Positions 15,301 through 21,827 of a DNA stretch of 21,827 nt are shown one piece after another. Source of the DNA: JBFFXF01 sp041569895 (GTDB lineage Bacteria > Planctomycetota > UBA8108 > JACQVS01); contig JBFFXF010000107.1 in the NCBI GenBank assembly GCA_041569895.1, positions 1 to 21,827 of the forward strand, given 5' to 3'. The notes below the pieces were generated by a model that made no database searches, had not been told where the DNA came from, and worked only from the letters and a program-made list of their open reading frames with translations. Within the stretch, counting starts at the first letter, position 1. Every line of letters starts with the position of its first letter. The translations under genes and the position numbers were made by a program.

Positions 15301-16475
15301 AACCGCAGACTCTTGACGACGACGTTGCAGACGAGGTCGGCGCACTGGCCGGGCGGATCCGTGATCAGCACGACGCGGTACTCGACGCCGCGCACGTCGG
15401 GCTCGTCCTCGAAGGTCGTCGCGTCGCCCGGCAACGTCTGGAGCATCTCGTCGTTTCGCCAGATCTCGGTGGCGACCACCTCGATGCCGCCGGCGGGGTC
15501 CCAGCTGAGCGCCACCTCGGTCGAGCCCTCGACCACCGTGCATTCCAGATTCCGGTGACACGAGAAGGCGTTGACGGAGCACAGACACGACGAGATGACG
15601 TTGCCGCCGGAAAGCGCCTCGAGACGGTACTCGGGGCGCGTGCCGCCGCTCCGCGGCTCCTCGTCCTCGAAGAACGTCGCGTTCGGGCCGAGCGGGCCGC
15701 CGAGGGGCTCGCCGTTCTTGAGCACGCGGTACCCATCCGCCCCGTCGATTCCGTTCCAGCTCCCGGTGACGGCGTCGTTGGCCGCGTCGAACTCGCAGTT
15801 GAAGTCGAGGCCGAATTGATCGCAGTCGGAAGAGCTGATCACCTCGATGGCATCGATGATGGCGTTCGTGTCGGTCGCGCCCGGACACTCGGGACAGGGG
15901 AGAAAGCCGATGGCGAGGACCTCGTTGTCGACGACGATGTCCTCGAAGCTCAGCCGCCCCGTGCGGCCGAGGGCCGGGAAGTCGGGGTCGTAATCGAGAT
16001 AGCTGACGTCGTCGTCGACGATCTCTCCCTGGATCTCGATCTTGAAGTGCCGGTTCACGCAGCAGCACTCGGTGAAGTAGCAGTTTACCGTGTACGACCC
16101 GTTGGGGATCGGGATCTCGAGGCGGAAGTCGACGGCGTCCGTGCCGAGGTCCCAGCGGATGGTGTTGAAGATCAACTGATCGTTGACGTCGAACGCGTCG
16201 AAGAGGAGATTCTCGAGCGAGTCGGACTGGAACTGCGAGTCGGCGACGCACCAGTTCTCGATGAAGTTGGTCCCGCCGCCGTCATCGGGGCGTATGTTCA
16301 GCTGATCGCCGGCCTGGGCGCCGTCGCCGAGCCACAGTCGCCCGAGCGAGTCCCTGAGCTCCTGCCCGCCCATGTTGATCCGCAGCGGGATCGGAAAGAG
16401 CTGCGCGTCGGCGCGCGACGCCGCGAGCCCGAGAACACAAAACGCCACCACCGAGACCTTGCGAACCCTGCGCAT
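12369..16475 (-). CDS. Giant secreted Cys-rich protein: four malectin-like domains, FN3-like modules, dockerin-like C-terminus
   Basis: 1368 residues with a signal peptide ending near DAQ25; GTGAGG (16481-16486) lies 5 bases before the ATG. Four malectin-like domains start near residues 27, 391, 765 and 1065, each opening with 'PLRIN[ML]GG' and a following '[LVT]WL[GA]D' or WFGD. Each has NWC, 'TIRWD', 'YF[NT]ECCC.NR[HR]F' (FFTECCC in the third) and a C-terminal 'DxNAI(I/V/L)(D/N)AIEV' strand. About five FN3-like modules sit between them, each with 'RNGE' or 'RDGD' and 'LPxxATTFxD' features. A dockerin-like pair begins near 1262 (RGDVDASGAINIADAIRIFG, then DPNDDGSINLTDG), ending in a Cys-bearing tail. 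Malectin domains generally bind carbohydrate, so a surface glycan-binding role is inferred. It is a tandem paralogue of the gene at 16625-20791. Confidence 0.88.
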   Translation of the reverse strand: MRRVRKVSVVAFCVLGLAASRADAQLFPIPLRINMGGQELRDSLGRLWLGDGAQAGDQLNIRPDDGGGTNFIENWCVADSQFQSDSLENLLFDAFDVNDQLIFNTIRWDLGTDAVDFRLEIPIPNGSYTVNCYFTECCCVNRHFKIEIQGEIVDDDVSYLDYDPDFPALGRTGRLSFEDIVVDNEVLAIGFLPCPECPGATDTNAIIDAIEVISSSDCDQFGLDFNCEFDAANDAVTGSWNGIDGADGYRVLKNGEPLGGPLGPNATFFEDEEPRSGGTRPEYRLEALSGGNVISSCLCSVNAFSCHRNLECTVVEGSTEVALSWDPAGGIEVVATEIWRNDEMLQTLPGDATTFEDEPDVRGVEYRVVLITDPPGQCADLVCNVVVKSLRFDTPLRINMGGPELVDSRGRLWLGDRNVGDPEAADPLGIRVDPLGGTQSLINWCAVEPNSLAKIGLDPADPNDQSIMGTIRWDQGADGIDFEMELPILNDTYLVNLYFNECCCTNRRFQIELEGELVDEDVGYLDYDSVPALTKVGRLSFSDIIVEDDSLSIALRPCFDCVLPGGGGIDGNAILNAIEVLSETNLCEDPEFSQCPGNISCSVSATREATLSWAPPLCIDVTGFTVLRNGEEIAILPANATTFEDETPTRVTTYEVVTNSAAGEPQCPPLTCTVTCACPSNIFCETDGFGSAMLSWDPPGCEGILEGYEVRRNGELVATLAGDAIDFEDSFEGRVASYEVVPLVAEGQAPCGALRCDLLNPGEPFDIPLRINMGGVTAVDSRGQLWFGDQPDPGDFLEIRVDDFGGTNFIQNWCVVSSQANADAMQSLGLDPFNASDQLIYNTIRWDVGDDDGDFIAGEVADIDGGDIDFVMQIPVPEGNYLVNMFFTECCCPNRHFQIEIQGELVADDVSSASYSAIDSLGRTGRLSFDDIAVGGDEILEIALRPCFLDCPDATDFNAIVDAIEVVPAGTDVQTCPRDLVCTIDNGTVTGTWSPPENVTVTGYELFRDGDKIRDLPAGATTFSDPIVGCQRLTFYELRPIFPAGEEFCPEALRLRCRLLDPECPFTSPLRINLGGPEIVDSRGDVWLADRLPGDPEAADPLDIRPDDNGGSRSLINWCAPAPDTVEKLGFDPTNAADLSLLGTIRWDVGGDGVDFLLEIPIEDNVYDVNLYFNECCCTNRHFKISLEDEIVDDDVSYLDYDDSPALTRAGRLSFEDIEVADGFLSVGFLPCPECPGAADTNAIVNAIEVIATDEPPPPPQRFVRGDVDASGAINIADAIRIFGFLFLGDPDLPCFDAADPNDDGSINLTDGVYVLLWLFQSGNPPREPGPTESNWLAAGGKADCGVDPSPDAGGVDLTCLSFPACDD

Positions 16476-16563
16476 CGCAACCTCACTTTCATCGGGAGCG
16501 CCGCCGCGGACGGCTCACGCTTTGCGTCCCGCATGGCGCTCCGTTTCCGGATCGAGCCTCGTT

Positions 16564-16593
16564 CCCGTACTCTCCCGTACTCTCCCGTACTCT
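16564..16593. repeat. Three tandem copies of a 10-base unit
   Basis: CCCGTACTCT is repeated three times without change (16564-16573, 16574-16583, 16584-16593). It lies in the 149-base gap between the two malectin genes, about 90 bases upstream of the downstream gene's start. One copy per helical turn could suit a regulatory site, but that is speculation. Confidence 0.85.
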
Positions 16594-16624
16594 CCCTGAG
16601 CAGCGTCGGCTCCTCCGGGACCTT

Positions 16625-19600
16625 CTACTGGCACTTCTCCGCCGTCACCGCACAGCCGAGCGGGTCCTCGGTCGGGTCGATGGCGCAATCCTCGGAGACG
16701 TACACCGTCGCGCTCGGCGTCGGGTCCGGCGGCGCGGGGTCGCCGAGGAAGAGCCATCCGAAGATCCTGACGGCGTCCGAGAGATCCAGGCTTCCGTCGT
16801 CGTTGGCGTCGGCCGCATCGATGCACTCGGGCTCCTCGAGGCCGAGGAACAGGAAGTTGAGGACCTTGACGCCGTCCGAGAGATTGACCTCGCCGCTCGA
16901 GTCGCTGTCGCCGCGAGCGAAGAGCGGCCCCGATTCGGGCAGGACGTCGATCGAGACGCTCGCCGTGCCGATGTTGACGATCGACTGGCCGTCGTCGACG
17001 AGGAGCTGGAACGTGAAGCTCCCCGCCTTCGTGAAGGTCACGTCGGTCACCGCCTGATCGGGGCTCGCGATGGTGACGCCCGGCTCGCCGTCGCCGTTCA
17101 CGTCGTCCAGCTCGAACGCGGCGAGGCTCCACTCGTAGGTGAGCCCCTGCGCGCCGCCCTCGCCGTCGTCCGACTGCGAGCCGTCGAGGTTCACCTGCGC
17201 CTCGCCGCGGCGCAGCTCGACCTCGGTCGCCGAGGCGACGATCACCGCCGTCGGCCGCTTGTTCGGCAGGTCCCCCGTGCGGGTGATGTCGAGCGCGTTG
17301 AGGATCGGGTTGATGTCGCCGCCTCCCGGACAGACGGCCGCTGGACAGCCGACGAGGAGGATGTCGAGGGTCTCGGCGACCAGGTTGCCCTCGAAGCTCA
17401 GCCGCCCGGGTTTCCTGAGCGCGGGCTCGACCGGGTCGTAGTCGAGGTAGCTGACGTCGTCGTCGACGACCTCGCCCTGGATGGCGATCGAGAAGTGCCG
17501 GTTGGTGCAGCAGCACTCGTTGAAGTACATGTCGACCTGGTACTCGCCCTCATCGAGCGGGATCTCGAGCAGGTAGTCGCCGGGTGAGGCGGCGTCGTCC
17601 CAGCGGATGGTCGACAGGATGGAGTTGTCCGCGGGATCCGTCGAGTCGAAGCCCAGCGCGTCCACCGAGTCGGCGTCCGGTGGACACCAGTTGATCAGCG
17701 AGCGCGCCGCGCCGGCGTCGTCCGGACGGATGAGGAGCGGGTCGTCCGCTTCCGGCGCGTCGATCCGCCGGTCGCCCAGCCAGTGCCTGCCCTGCGAGTC
17801 GATGAGCTCGGGGCCGCCCATGTTTATGCGTAGCGGTGTATCGAACGCGCAGTCGGGATTGACCACCGCGGAGGTCATCAAAAGCCGCGGGCAGAGCCCC
17901 TCGCTCTCGTCGGTGTGCACCGGCAGCAGGTCGTATCGCTGCACGCGGACGCAGCCGGCTTCGTGCGTGAACTCCGTGGCGTCGCCGGGGAGGTCCTGGA
18001 CCTTGACGAAGTTCAGGTAGAGCTCGTAGCCGGCGACGGAGACGTCGGTACCGCCCGTCCAGACGCCGGTGGCGCTGCCGTCCTCGTTGAGGGTGACCAC
18101 GAGGTCGTTGGGACACTGACTGAAGGGTGCGCCCGCCGGAAGGACCTCGATGGCGTCGATGATGGCGTTCGGATCGGTGCCGCCCGGACACGTCGGATCG
18201 ACGCACGGGCGCAAGCCGACCTGGAGGCGACCGTTCCGGACCTCGACGTCGTCGAAGGAGAGACGCCCCGTGCGTCCGAGTCGGCCGCTGCGCGAGTACG
18301 CTGCGGCACTGACGTCCTCGGCCACAGTCTGCCCCTGCAGCTCGACGCTGAAGTGCCGGTTGGGGCAACAGCACTCGGTGAAGTAGAGATTCACCTGGTA
18401 CATGGCGTTCGGCACCGGGAGCTGGATCAGGAAGTCGGTGTCTCCGCCGTCCGGATCGTTGCGCTGGCCGGCCAGGCCATCGCCGTCGTCGTCGCCGACG
18501 TCCCAGCGGATGGTGTTGAACACACGCTGGTTTGTGGCGGAGAACGCGTCGAGACCGAGCGACTCGAGCGAGTCGGCGTTGACGAGGCTCGACGCGACGC
18601 ACCAGTTCTGGATGAAGTTGGTGCCGCCGGCGTCGTCGGGTCGAATGCCCAGGGCATCGCCCGGGCTCGGCTGGTCGCCGATCCAGAGGCGGCCGAGCGA
18701 GTCCCGCGTCGAGACGCCGCCCATGTTGATGCGGAGGGGCACCTCGAAATCCTTGGTCTCATCGACGACCGTGCCCGAAAGCGTCGGACACTGCTCGAGC
18801 CCCTCGGCCAGCACCGGGACGACCTCGTAGACGCCGACGCGCGTATCGAACGTGTCGGTGAACTCCGTGGCGTCGCCGGGGAGGCTCTCCACGAGGTTGC
18901 CGTTCCTGAGCACGTCGTACGACTCGACCTGACCGGAGCAGCCCGGCGCGGTCCAGATGCCCGTGACCTCGTCCGTCTCCTCGTTGTAGGCGAGCGACAG
19001 TCCGGAGGGACACGGACACTCGACGGCGCAGGAGAACGCCCCGCACCCTTCCGCGCCATCGGCCGTCAGCGGCACGACCTCGTAGCGGCCGAACCGGCTG
19101 CCGGCGAGGGTATCGGTGAAGCCCGTCGCGTCAGCCGGGAGCTCGAGGACCTTCTCTCCATCGCGGAAGACCTCGTAGCCCGAGACGTCGAAGCAGAGCG
19201 GCGCGTCGAAGGAGGCGACGACCTCGCCCGCTCCGGTGACCGAGCACTGCAGGTTGCCCGGGCACCTTCCGAAGCCAGGCAGGGTGCACTCGTCGAAGTC
19301 GGACGGAAGGATGGCGAGACCGTTCAGGATGGCGTTGATGTCGGTGCCCCCCGGACACTCGGGATCGGGACACGGCAGCAGGCGGATGTCGAGGATCTGA
19401 TCCGCTCCGACGACGATGTCCTGCGCCTCGAGCGCGCCGGCGGCGCCGGTGACGCCGTTCGCGTAGGAGCCGACGTGCACGTCGGGGAAGAGGGTCTCTC
19501 CCTGCACGTCGATCTTGAAGTGACGCTGCGGGCAGCAGGACTCGCAGAAGTAGAAGCGCACGTCGTAGGTGCCCTCGTCGAGCGGCAGCTCGAACGCGTA

Positions 19601-20791
19601 GTCGATGCCGTCGGCGCCGCCATCCCAGCGGATGCTCTCGATCACTTGCGACGGCGGCACGCCCGGGAGCGTGCTCGTGTCGGCGCCTGCGGGGCACCAG
19701 GCGGTGATGACGTTGCCGCCGCCGACGTCGTTCGGTCTGAGGTTGAGCGGATCGGCGTTGGCGCCCTCGTCGCCGAGCCAGGTGCGGCCGAACTGGTCGA
19801 CCACCTCCGGCCCGCCGGAGTTGACATAGAGCGGCGTGTCGAGCGTGACGTTGCGGTTGACGATGCCGCAGGAGAGCTCCGCGCACGGCTCCTCGCCATC
19901 GGCGACGAGCGGCACGACGCGGTAGCTCGCCTCGCGCTCTGCCTGGACGGCGCTGAAGCTCGAGGCATTCGCCGCCAGCGTGTCGATCAGCACATCGTTC
20001 TGGTAGACCTCGTAGCCGGTCACCTCGAAGCAGGCCGGTCCGTCCCAGGAGCCCTTGACCGTGTCGCTCTCGAGATCGATCTCGCAGCGGAAGTTGAACG
20101 GGCAGATCCGCACGCCGCCCTCGCACGGATCGACCTCGCTGGGCTCGACCGAGAGCGCCGCCAGGATCGGGTTGGGGTCGCCGCCGTCCGGGCACTCCGG
20201 ATCGAGGCAGCCGAGCAGGGTGATGTCGAGCTCGCCGCTCTCGCCGACGTAGATGCCCTTGGCCGTCAGGGCGCCCGCGACGCCCACCGCGCCTCCGGCG
20301 AAGGTGCCCGGGTGGACGTCGGGAAAGACCACCGTCTCCTGCATCAGCACCTTCGAGTGCCGGTTGGCGCAGCACGACTCGCAGAAGTAGAGCGTCACGT
20401 CATAGGCGCCGGGATCGACGGGAATCTCGAGCGTGTACGGGATGGTGTCGCCGCCGATGTCCCAGCGGATGCTGCGGAGGATCTCGCCGTCGTCCGTCCC
20501 GGCGGTGAAGCCCAGCGCCTCCAGGACCTCGTCCGACTGCGGGCCGCACCACTGACCCGAGCCGAGCACGTTGGCGCCGCCGCCGTCGTTCGGACGGAGA
20601 CCGAGGGGATCATTGTCGCCCTCGGCGACGTCCCCCAGCCAGACGCGGCCGAGCGAGTCGGTGATCTCGGGACCACCCATGTTGATGTGGAGCGGGGTGT
20701 CGAACGCCTGGGCGTCGACGCGGGCCGTCGGAATGAAGCAAGCGAGACCGGCGAGTAGGAGCAAAGCTGTCTGATCGCGGTGTGCGCGCAT
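16625..20791 (-). CDS. Giant secreted Cys-rich protein: four malectin-like domains, FN3-like modules, PKD-like and dockerin-like domains
   Basis: 1388 residues with a signal peptide ending near DAQ28 and a perfect AGGAGG (20797-20802) 5 bases before the ATG. Four malectin-like domains start near residues 29, 317, 681 and 982. The first two carry 'YFCESCC..RH', the last two 'YF[TN]ECCC[PT]NRHF'. FN3-like modules with 'GY[EL][VL][YF]', 'LP.DAT.FT' and 'YEVVPL' features lie between. Unlike its paralogue it has a PKD-like domain (about 1175-1285, with 'NLDGSQSDDGEGG' and 'YEWSLAAFE') before the dockerin-like pair (from about 1290: RGDSDSSGEVNLSDGVKVLN, then DANDDGSLDLSDAVRIFG). The tail is DCAIDPTEDPLGC...C. 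It is probably exported and carbohydrate-binding. Transcription may continue into the paralogue 149 bases downstream. Confidence 0.88.
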   Translation of the reverse strand: MRAHRDQTALLLLAGLACFIPTARVDAQAFDTPLHINMGGPEITDSLGRVWLGDVAEGDNDPLGLRPNDGGGANVLGSGQWCGPQSDEVLEALGFTAGTDDGEILRSIRWDIGGDTIPYTLEIPVDPGAYDVTLYFCESCCANRHSKVLMQETVVFPDVHPGTFAGGAVGVAGALTAKGIYVGESGELDITLLGCLDPECPDGGDPNPILAALSVEPSEVDPCEGGVRICPFNFRCEIDLESDTVKGSWDGPACFEVTGYEVYQNDVLIDTLAANASSFSAVQAEREASYRVVPLVADGEEPCAELSCGIVNRNVTLDTPLYVNSGGPEVVDQFGRTWLGDEGANADPLNLRPNDVGGGNVITAWCPAGADTSTLPGVPPSQVIESIRWDGGADGIDYAFELPLDEGTYDVRFYFCESCCPQRHFKIDVQGETLFPDVHVGSYANGVTGAAGALEAQDIVVGADQILDIRLLPCPDPECPGGTDINAILNGLAILPSDFDECTLPGFGRCPGNLQCSVTGAGEVVASFDAPLCFDVSGYEVFRDGEKVLELPADATGFTDTLAGSRFGRYEVVPLTADGAEGCGAFSCAVECPCPSGLSLAYNEETDEVTGIWTAPGCSGQVESYDVLRNGNLVESLPGDATEFTDTFDTRVGVYEVVPVLAEGLEQCPTLSGTVVDETKDFEVPLRINMGGVSTRDSLGRLWIGDQPSPGDALGIRPDDAGGTNFIQNWCVASSLVNADSLESLGLDAFSATNQRVFNTIRWDVGDDDGDGLAGQRNDPDGGDTDFLIQLPVPNAMYQVNLYFTECCCPNRHFSVELQGQTVAEDVSAAAYSRSGRLGRTGRLSFDDVEVRNGRLQVGLRPCVDPTCPGGTDPNAIIDAIEVLPAGAPFSQCPNDLVVTLNEDGSATGVWTGGTDVSVAGYELYLNFVKVQDLPGDATEFTHEAGCVRVQRYDLLPVHTDESEGLCPRLLMTSAVVNPDCAFDTPLRINMGGPELIDSQGRHWLGDRRIDAPEADDPLLIRPDDAGAARSLINWCPPDADSVDALGFDSTDPADNSILSTIRWDDAASPGDYLLEIPLDEGEYQVDMYFNECCCTNRHFSIAIQGEVVDDDVSYLDYDPVEPALRKPGRLSFEGNLVAETLDILLVGCPAAVCPGGGDINPILNALDITRTGDLPNKRPTAVIVASATEVELRRGEAQVNLDGSQSDDGEGGAQGLTYEWSLAAFELDDVNGDGEPGVTIASPDQAVTDVTFTKAGSFTFQLLVDDGQSIVNIGTASVSIDVLPESGPLFARGDSDSSGEVNLSDGVKVLNFLFLGLEEPECIDAADANDDGSLDLSDAVRIFGWLFLGDPAPPDPTPSATVYVSEDCAIDPTEDPLGCAVTAEKCQ

Positions 20792-20950
20792 GGAGTCCTC
20801 CTGTCCCGAACGGCGAGTGGAGCGCCTGCTGGAGCGTCCCGGTTGTCCGTGGGAAGTCCCTGAAACCCTTTTTCCGTCGAGGCGGCGTTCGACCCGTGTG
20901 TTCGACCCGGAGACCCGGACGTGAGAGCCGCCCCTCCAACGCAGAGCTTC

Positions 20951-20979
20951 AGCGTATCGCGCCGCCGGGACCCGGTCAA
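20951..20979 (-). promoter_or_regulatory. Putative promoter of the malectin gene pair
   Basis: On the minus strand TTGACC (20974-20979) and TACGCT (20951-20956) are spaced by 17 bases. The -10 is weak (3/6). Its -35 lies 7 bases from the -35 of the divergent promoter. Confidence 0.35.
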
Positions 20980-20986
20980 ACGGTTA

Positions 20987-21016
20987 TTGACGGCGGTCTT
21001 TTGGGGTTCGTACACT
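20987..21016 (+). promoter_or_regulatory. Putative promoter of the lamin-tail gene
   Basis: TTGACG (20987-20992, 5/6) and TACACT (21011-21016, 4/6) have an 18-base spacer. Transcription would begin near 21023, about 70 bases before the ATG. Confidence 0.42.
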
Positions 21017-21095
21017 CGCGGTCGCTTGGTTCTCCTGGTTGCGGGGGGGTGCGGACGCGCGGTTGGAGATGTCGACGGTGGTGTTTGAATCGAGG

Positions 21096-21827
21096 ATGAG
21101 TTCGGGAACGGGGACGGGAATGGGAACGGGGACGGGGACGAGCATCGCGATGGCGCTTCTGGTTGTCGCCGCTGCGACGTCCCCGCTCTCCGCGGTGGTG
21201 ATTTCCGAGATCCACTACAACCCGCCTCCCGGTGACGAGGCGCTCGAGTTCGTCGAGCTGGCCAATGACTCCTCGACTCCCCAGGACCTCTCGGGGTACT
21301 CGTTCGTCGAGGGGGTCCGGTTCGTCTTTCCGCGGGGCACCATCCTTCCGGGTCGCGGCGCCATCGTCGTCTGCGCGGATGTCGACGCCTTCACGGCGCG
21401 CCACGACATCGACAACGCGCTCGGCAACTTCGAGGGCCGGCTGGACGCCGGCGGCGAGCGGCTGACGCTCGTCAATCACGCCGGCGCCGTCGTCCAGAGC
21501 CTGCGCTTCCGCGACGAGGGGAAGTGGCCGGCGGCGCCGGACGGCACCGGGCACACGCTGTCGATCCGCGGCGTCCACCTCGACTCGTCCGAGCCCGAGA
21601 GCTGGGCGGCGAGCCTCGAGCTCGGCGGCACGCCGGGCCAGCCGAACTTCCCCGACGGCGAGACGCGGTTCATCGACGAGGACTTGCTCCCCCGCGGCGC
21701 GTCGTGGCGCTTCCGCAAGGGCACGGCGCCGTTCTCCGATCCTCCCACGGCCTGGCGCGAGCCCGACTTCGACGACCGCGGCTGGGACCAGGGGCGCGCG
21801 GGCTTCGGCTACGGCGACGGCGACGAC
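21096..21827 (+). CDS. Secreted lamin-tail-domain (LTD) protein, truncated by the window end
   Basis: 244 codons are visible with no stop before the end. From ATG 21096 the first 18 residues are a Gly/Thr repeat encoded by the hexamer array, then a hydrophobic signal-like segment MALLVVAAATSPLSA. ATG 21150 would give a clean signal peptide without the repeat and may be the true start; no site has a strong ribosome binding sequence. An LTD domain follows at about residues 34-165, with 'VVISEIHYNPPPGDEALEFV' and on, 'LSGYSF', 'FPRGTILPGRGAIVV' and 'GGERLTLVNHAG'. After it 'LLPRGASWRFRKG' and 'WREPDFDDRGWDQGRAGFGYG' resemble the segment that often follows LTD in large planctomycete proteins that may carry CotH or other modules. 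LTD domains outside the nucleus are found in exported bacterial proteins; the role here is unknown. Confidence 0.85.
   Translation, partial: MSSGTGTGMGTGTGTSIAMALLVVAAATSPLSAVVISEIHYNPPPGDEALEFVELANDSSTPQDLSGYSFVEGVRFVFPRGTILPGRGAIVVCADVDAFTARHDIDNALGNFEGRLDAGGERLTLVNHAGAVVQSLRFRDEGKWPAAPDGTGHTLSIRGVHLDSSEPESWAASLELGGTPGQPNFPDGETRFIDEDLLPRGASWRFRKGTAPFSDPPTAWREPDFDDRGWDQGRAGFGYGDGDD
21104..21139. repeat. Short hexanucleotide array inside the predicted N-terminus of the lamin-tail gene
   Basis: Six units in a row: GGGAAC, GGGGAC, GGGAAT, GGGAAC, GGGGAC, GGGGAC. They match the unit family of the array at 9485-9555. If the ATG at 21096 is used, the array encodes alternating Gly-Thr with one Gly-Met. 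Confidence 0.88.

Larger units (their letters stand above)
20792..21095. other. Divergent intergenic region
   Basis: 304 bases between the malectin gene (-) and the lamin-tail gene (+). It holds back-to-back putative promoters and the malectin gene's ribosome binding site. Otherwise nothing recognised. Confidence 0.5.

Noticed and set aside
13788..17057. 1089-residue plus-strand open frame
   Set aside because: Antisense shadow of the malectin gene in GC-rich DNA. It runs through the intergenic gap into the second gene and lacks recognisable domains.
17915..20758. 947-residue plus-strand open frame
   Set aside because: Antisense shadow of the malectin gene 16625-20791.
1..21827. Genome-wide reassignment of TGA to an amino acid
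   Set aside because: The FG-GAP gene, sulfatase, redoxin, antitoxin and a malectin gene all end sensibly at TGA.

Overview
The window comes from a high-GC bacterial chromosome. I infer Planctomycetota or a close relative. The reasons are giant secreted proteins built from FG-GAP, malectin-like and lamin-tail modules, C-terminal dockerin-like EF-hand pairs of the 'GDANxDGxVxLSDAIxxLxFLFLG' type, 'DCNxNGxPDxCE' calcium repeats, a planctomycete-style sulfatase and a TIGR03032 protein. This is recognition from memory, not a database search.

Layout. Positions 1-278 hold a tRNA-Arg(CCT) gene and an upstream decayed tandem copy of its promoter and 5' half. Next on the + strand come a TIGR03032/DUF4915 protein (591-1676), a 1540-residue secreted protein with two seven-blade FG-GAP propellers and a C-terminal dockerin (1762-6384) closed by a clear hairpin, and a decayed antitoxin-like remnant on the minus strand. 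Then comes a TlpA-like thioredoxin-fold gene (6981-8210) that reads in one frame across two in-frame TGA codons. Those codons sit exactly where the two cysteines of the CxxC active site belong (U-P-T-U), and a GGUC-loop hairpin follows them, so I read it as a dual-selenocysteine protein. A VapBC-type toxin-antitoxin pair faces it on the minus strand, preceded by a possible small one-helix membrane protein.

The second half has a type I sulfatase (9655-11208), a fragment of a sensor-kinase membrane domain, and a small GYD-domain protein. Two tandem paralogous minus-strand genes of about 1370-1390 codons follow (12369-16475 and 16625-20791). Each encodes four malectin-like domains carrying an unusual E-C/S-C-C motif, interleaved with Cys-rich FN3-like modules and ending in a dockerin-like pair. 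A divergent lamin-tail-domain gene starts at 21096 and runs off the window.

Functional reading. Most of the window codes for cell-surface or exported proteins. Three of them share a C-terminal EF-hand pair followed by a Cys-bearing tail, which suggests a common sorting or anchoring module. The sulfatase fits sulfated polysaccharide breakdown. The seleno-redoxin is the most unusual element, and a thiol/selenol oxidoreductase role outside the cytoplasm fits its signal peptide. Other genes end normally in TGA, so TGA is not globally reassigned here.
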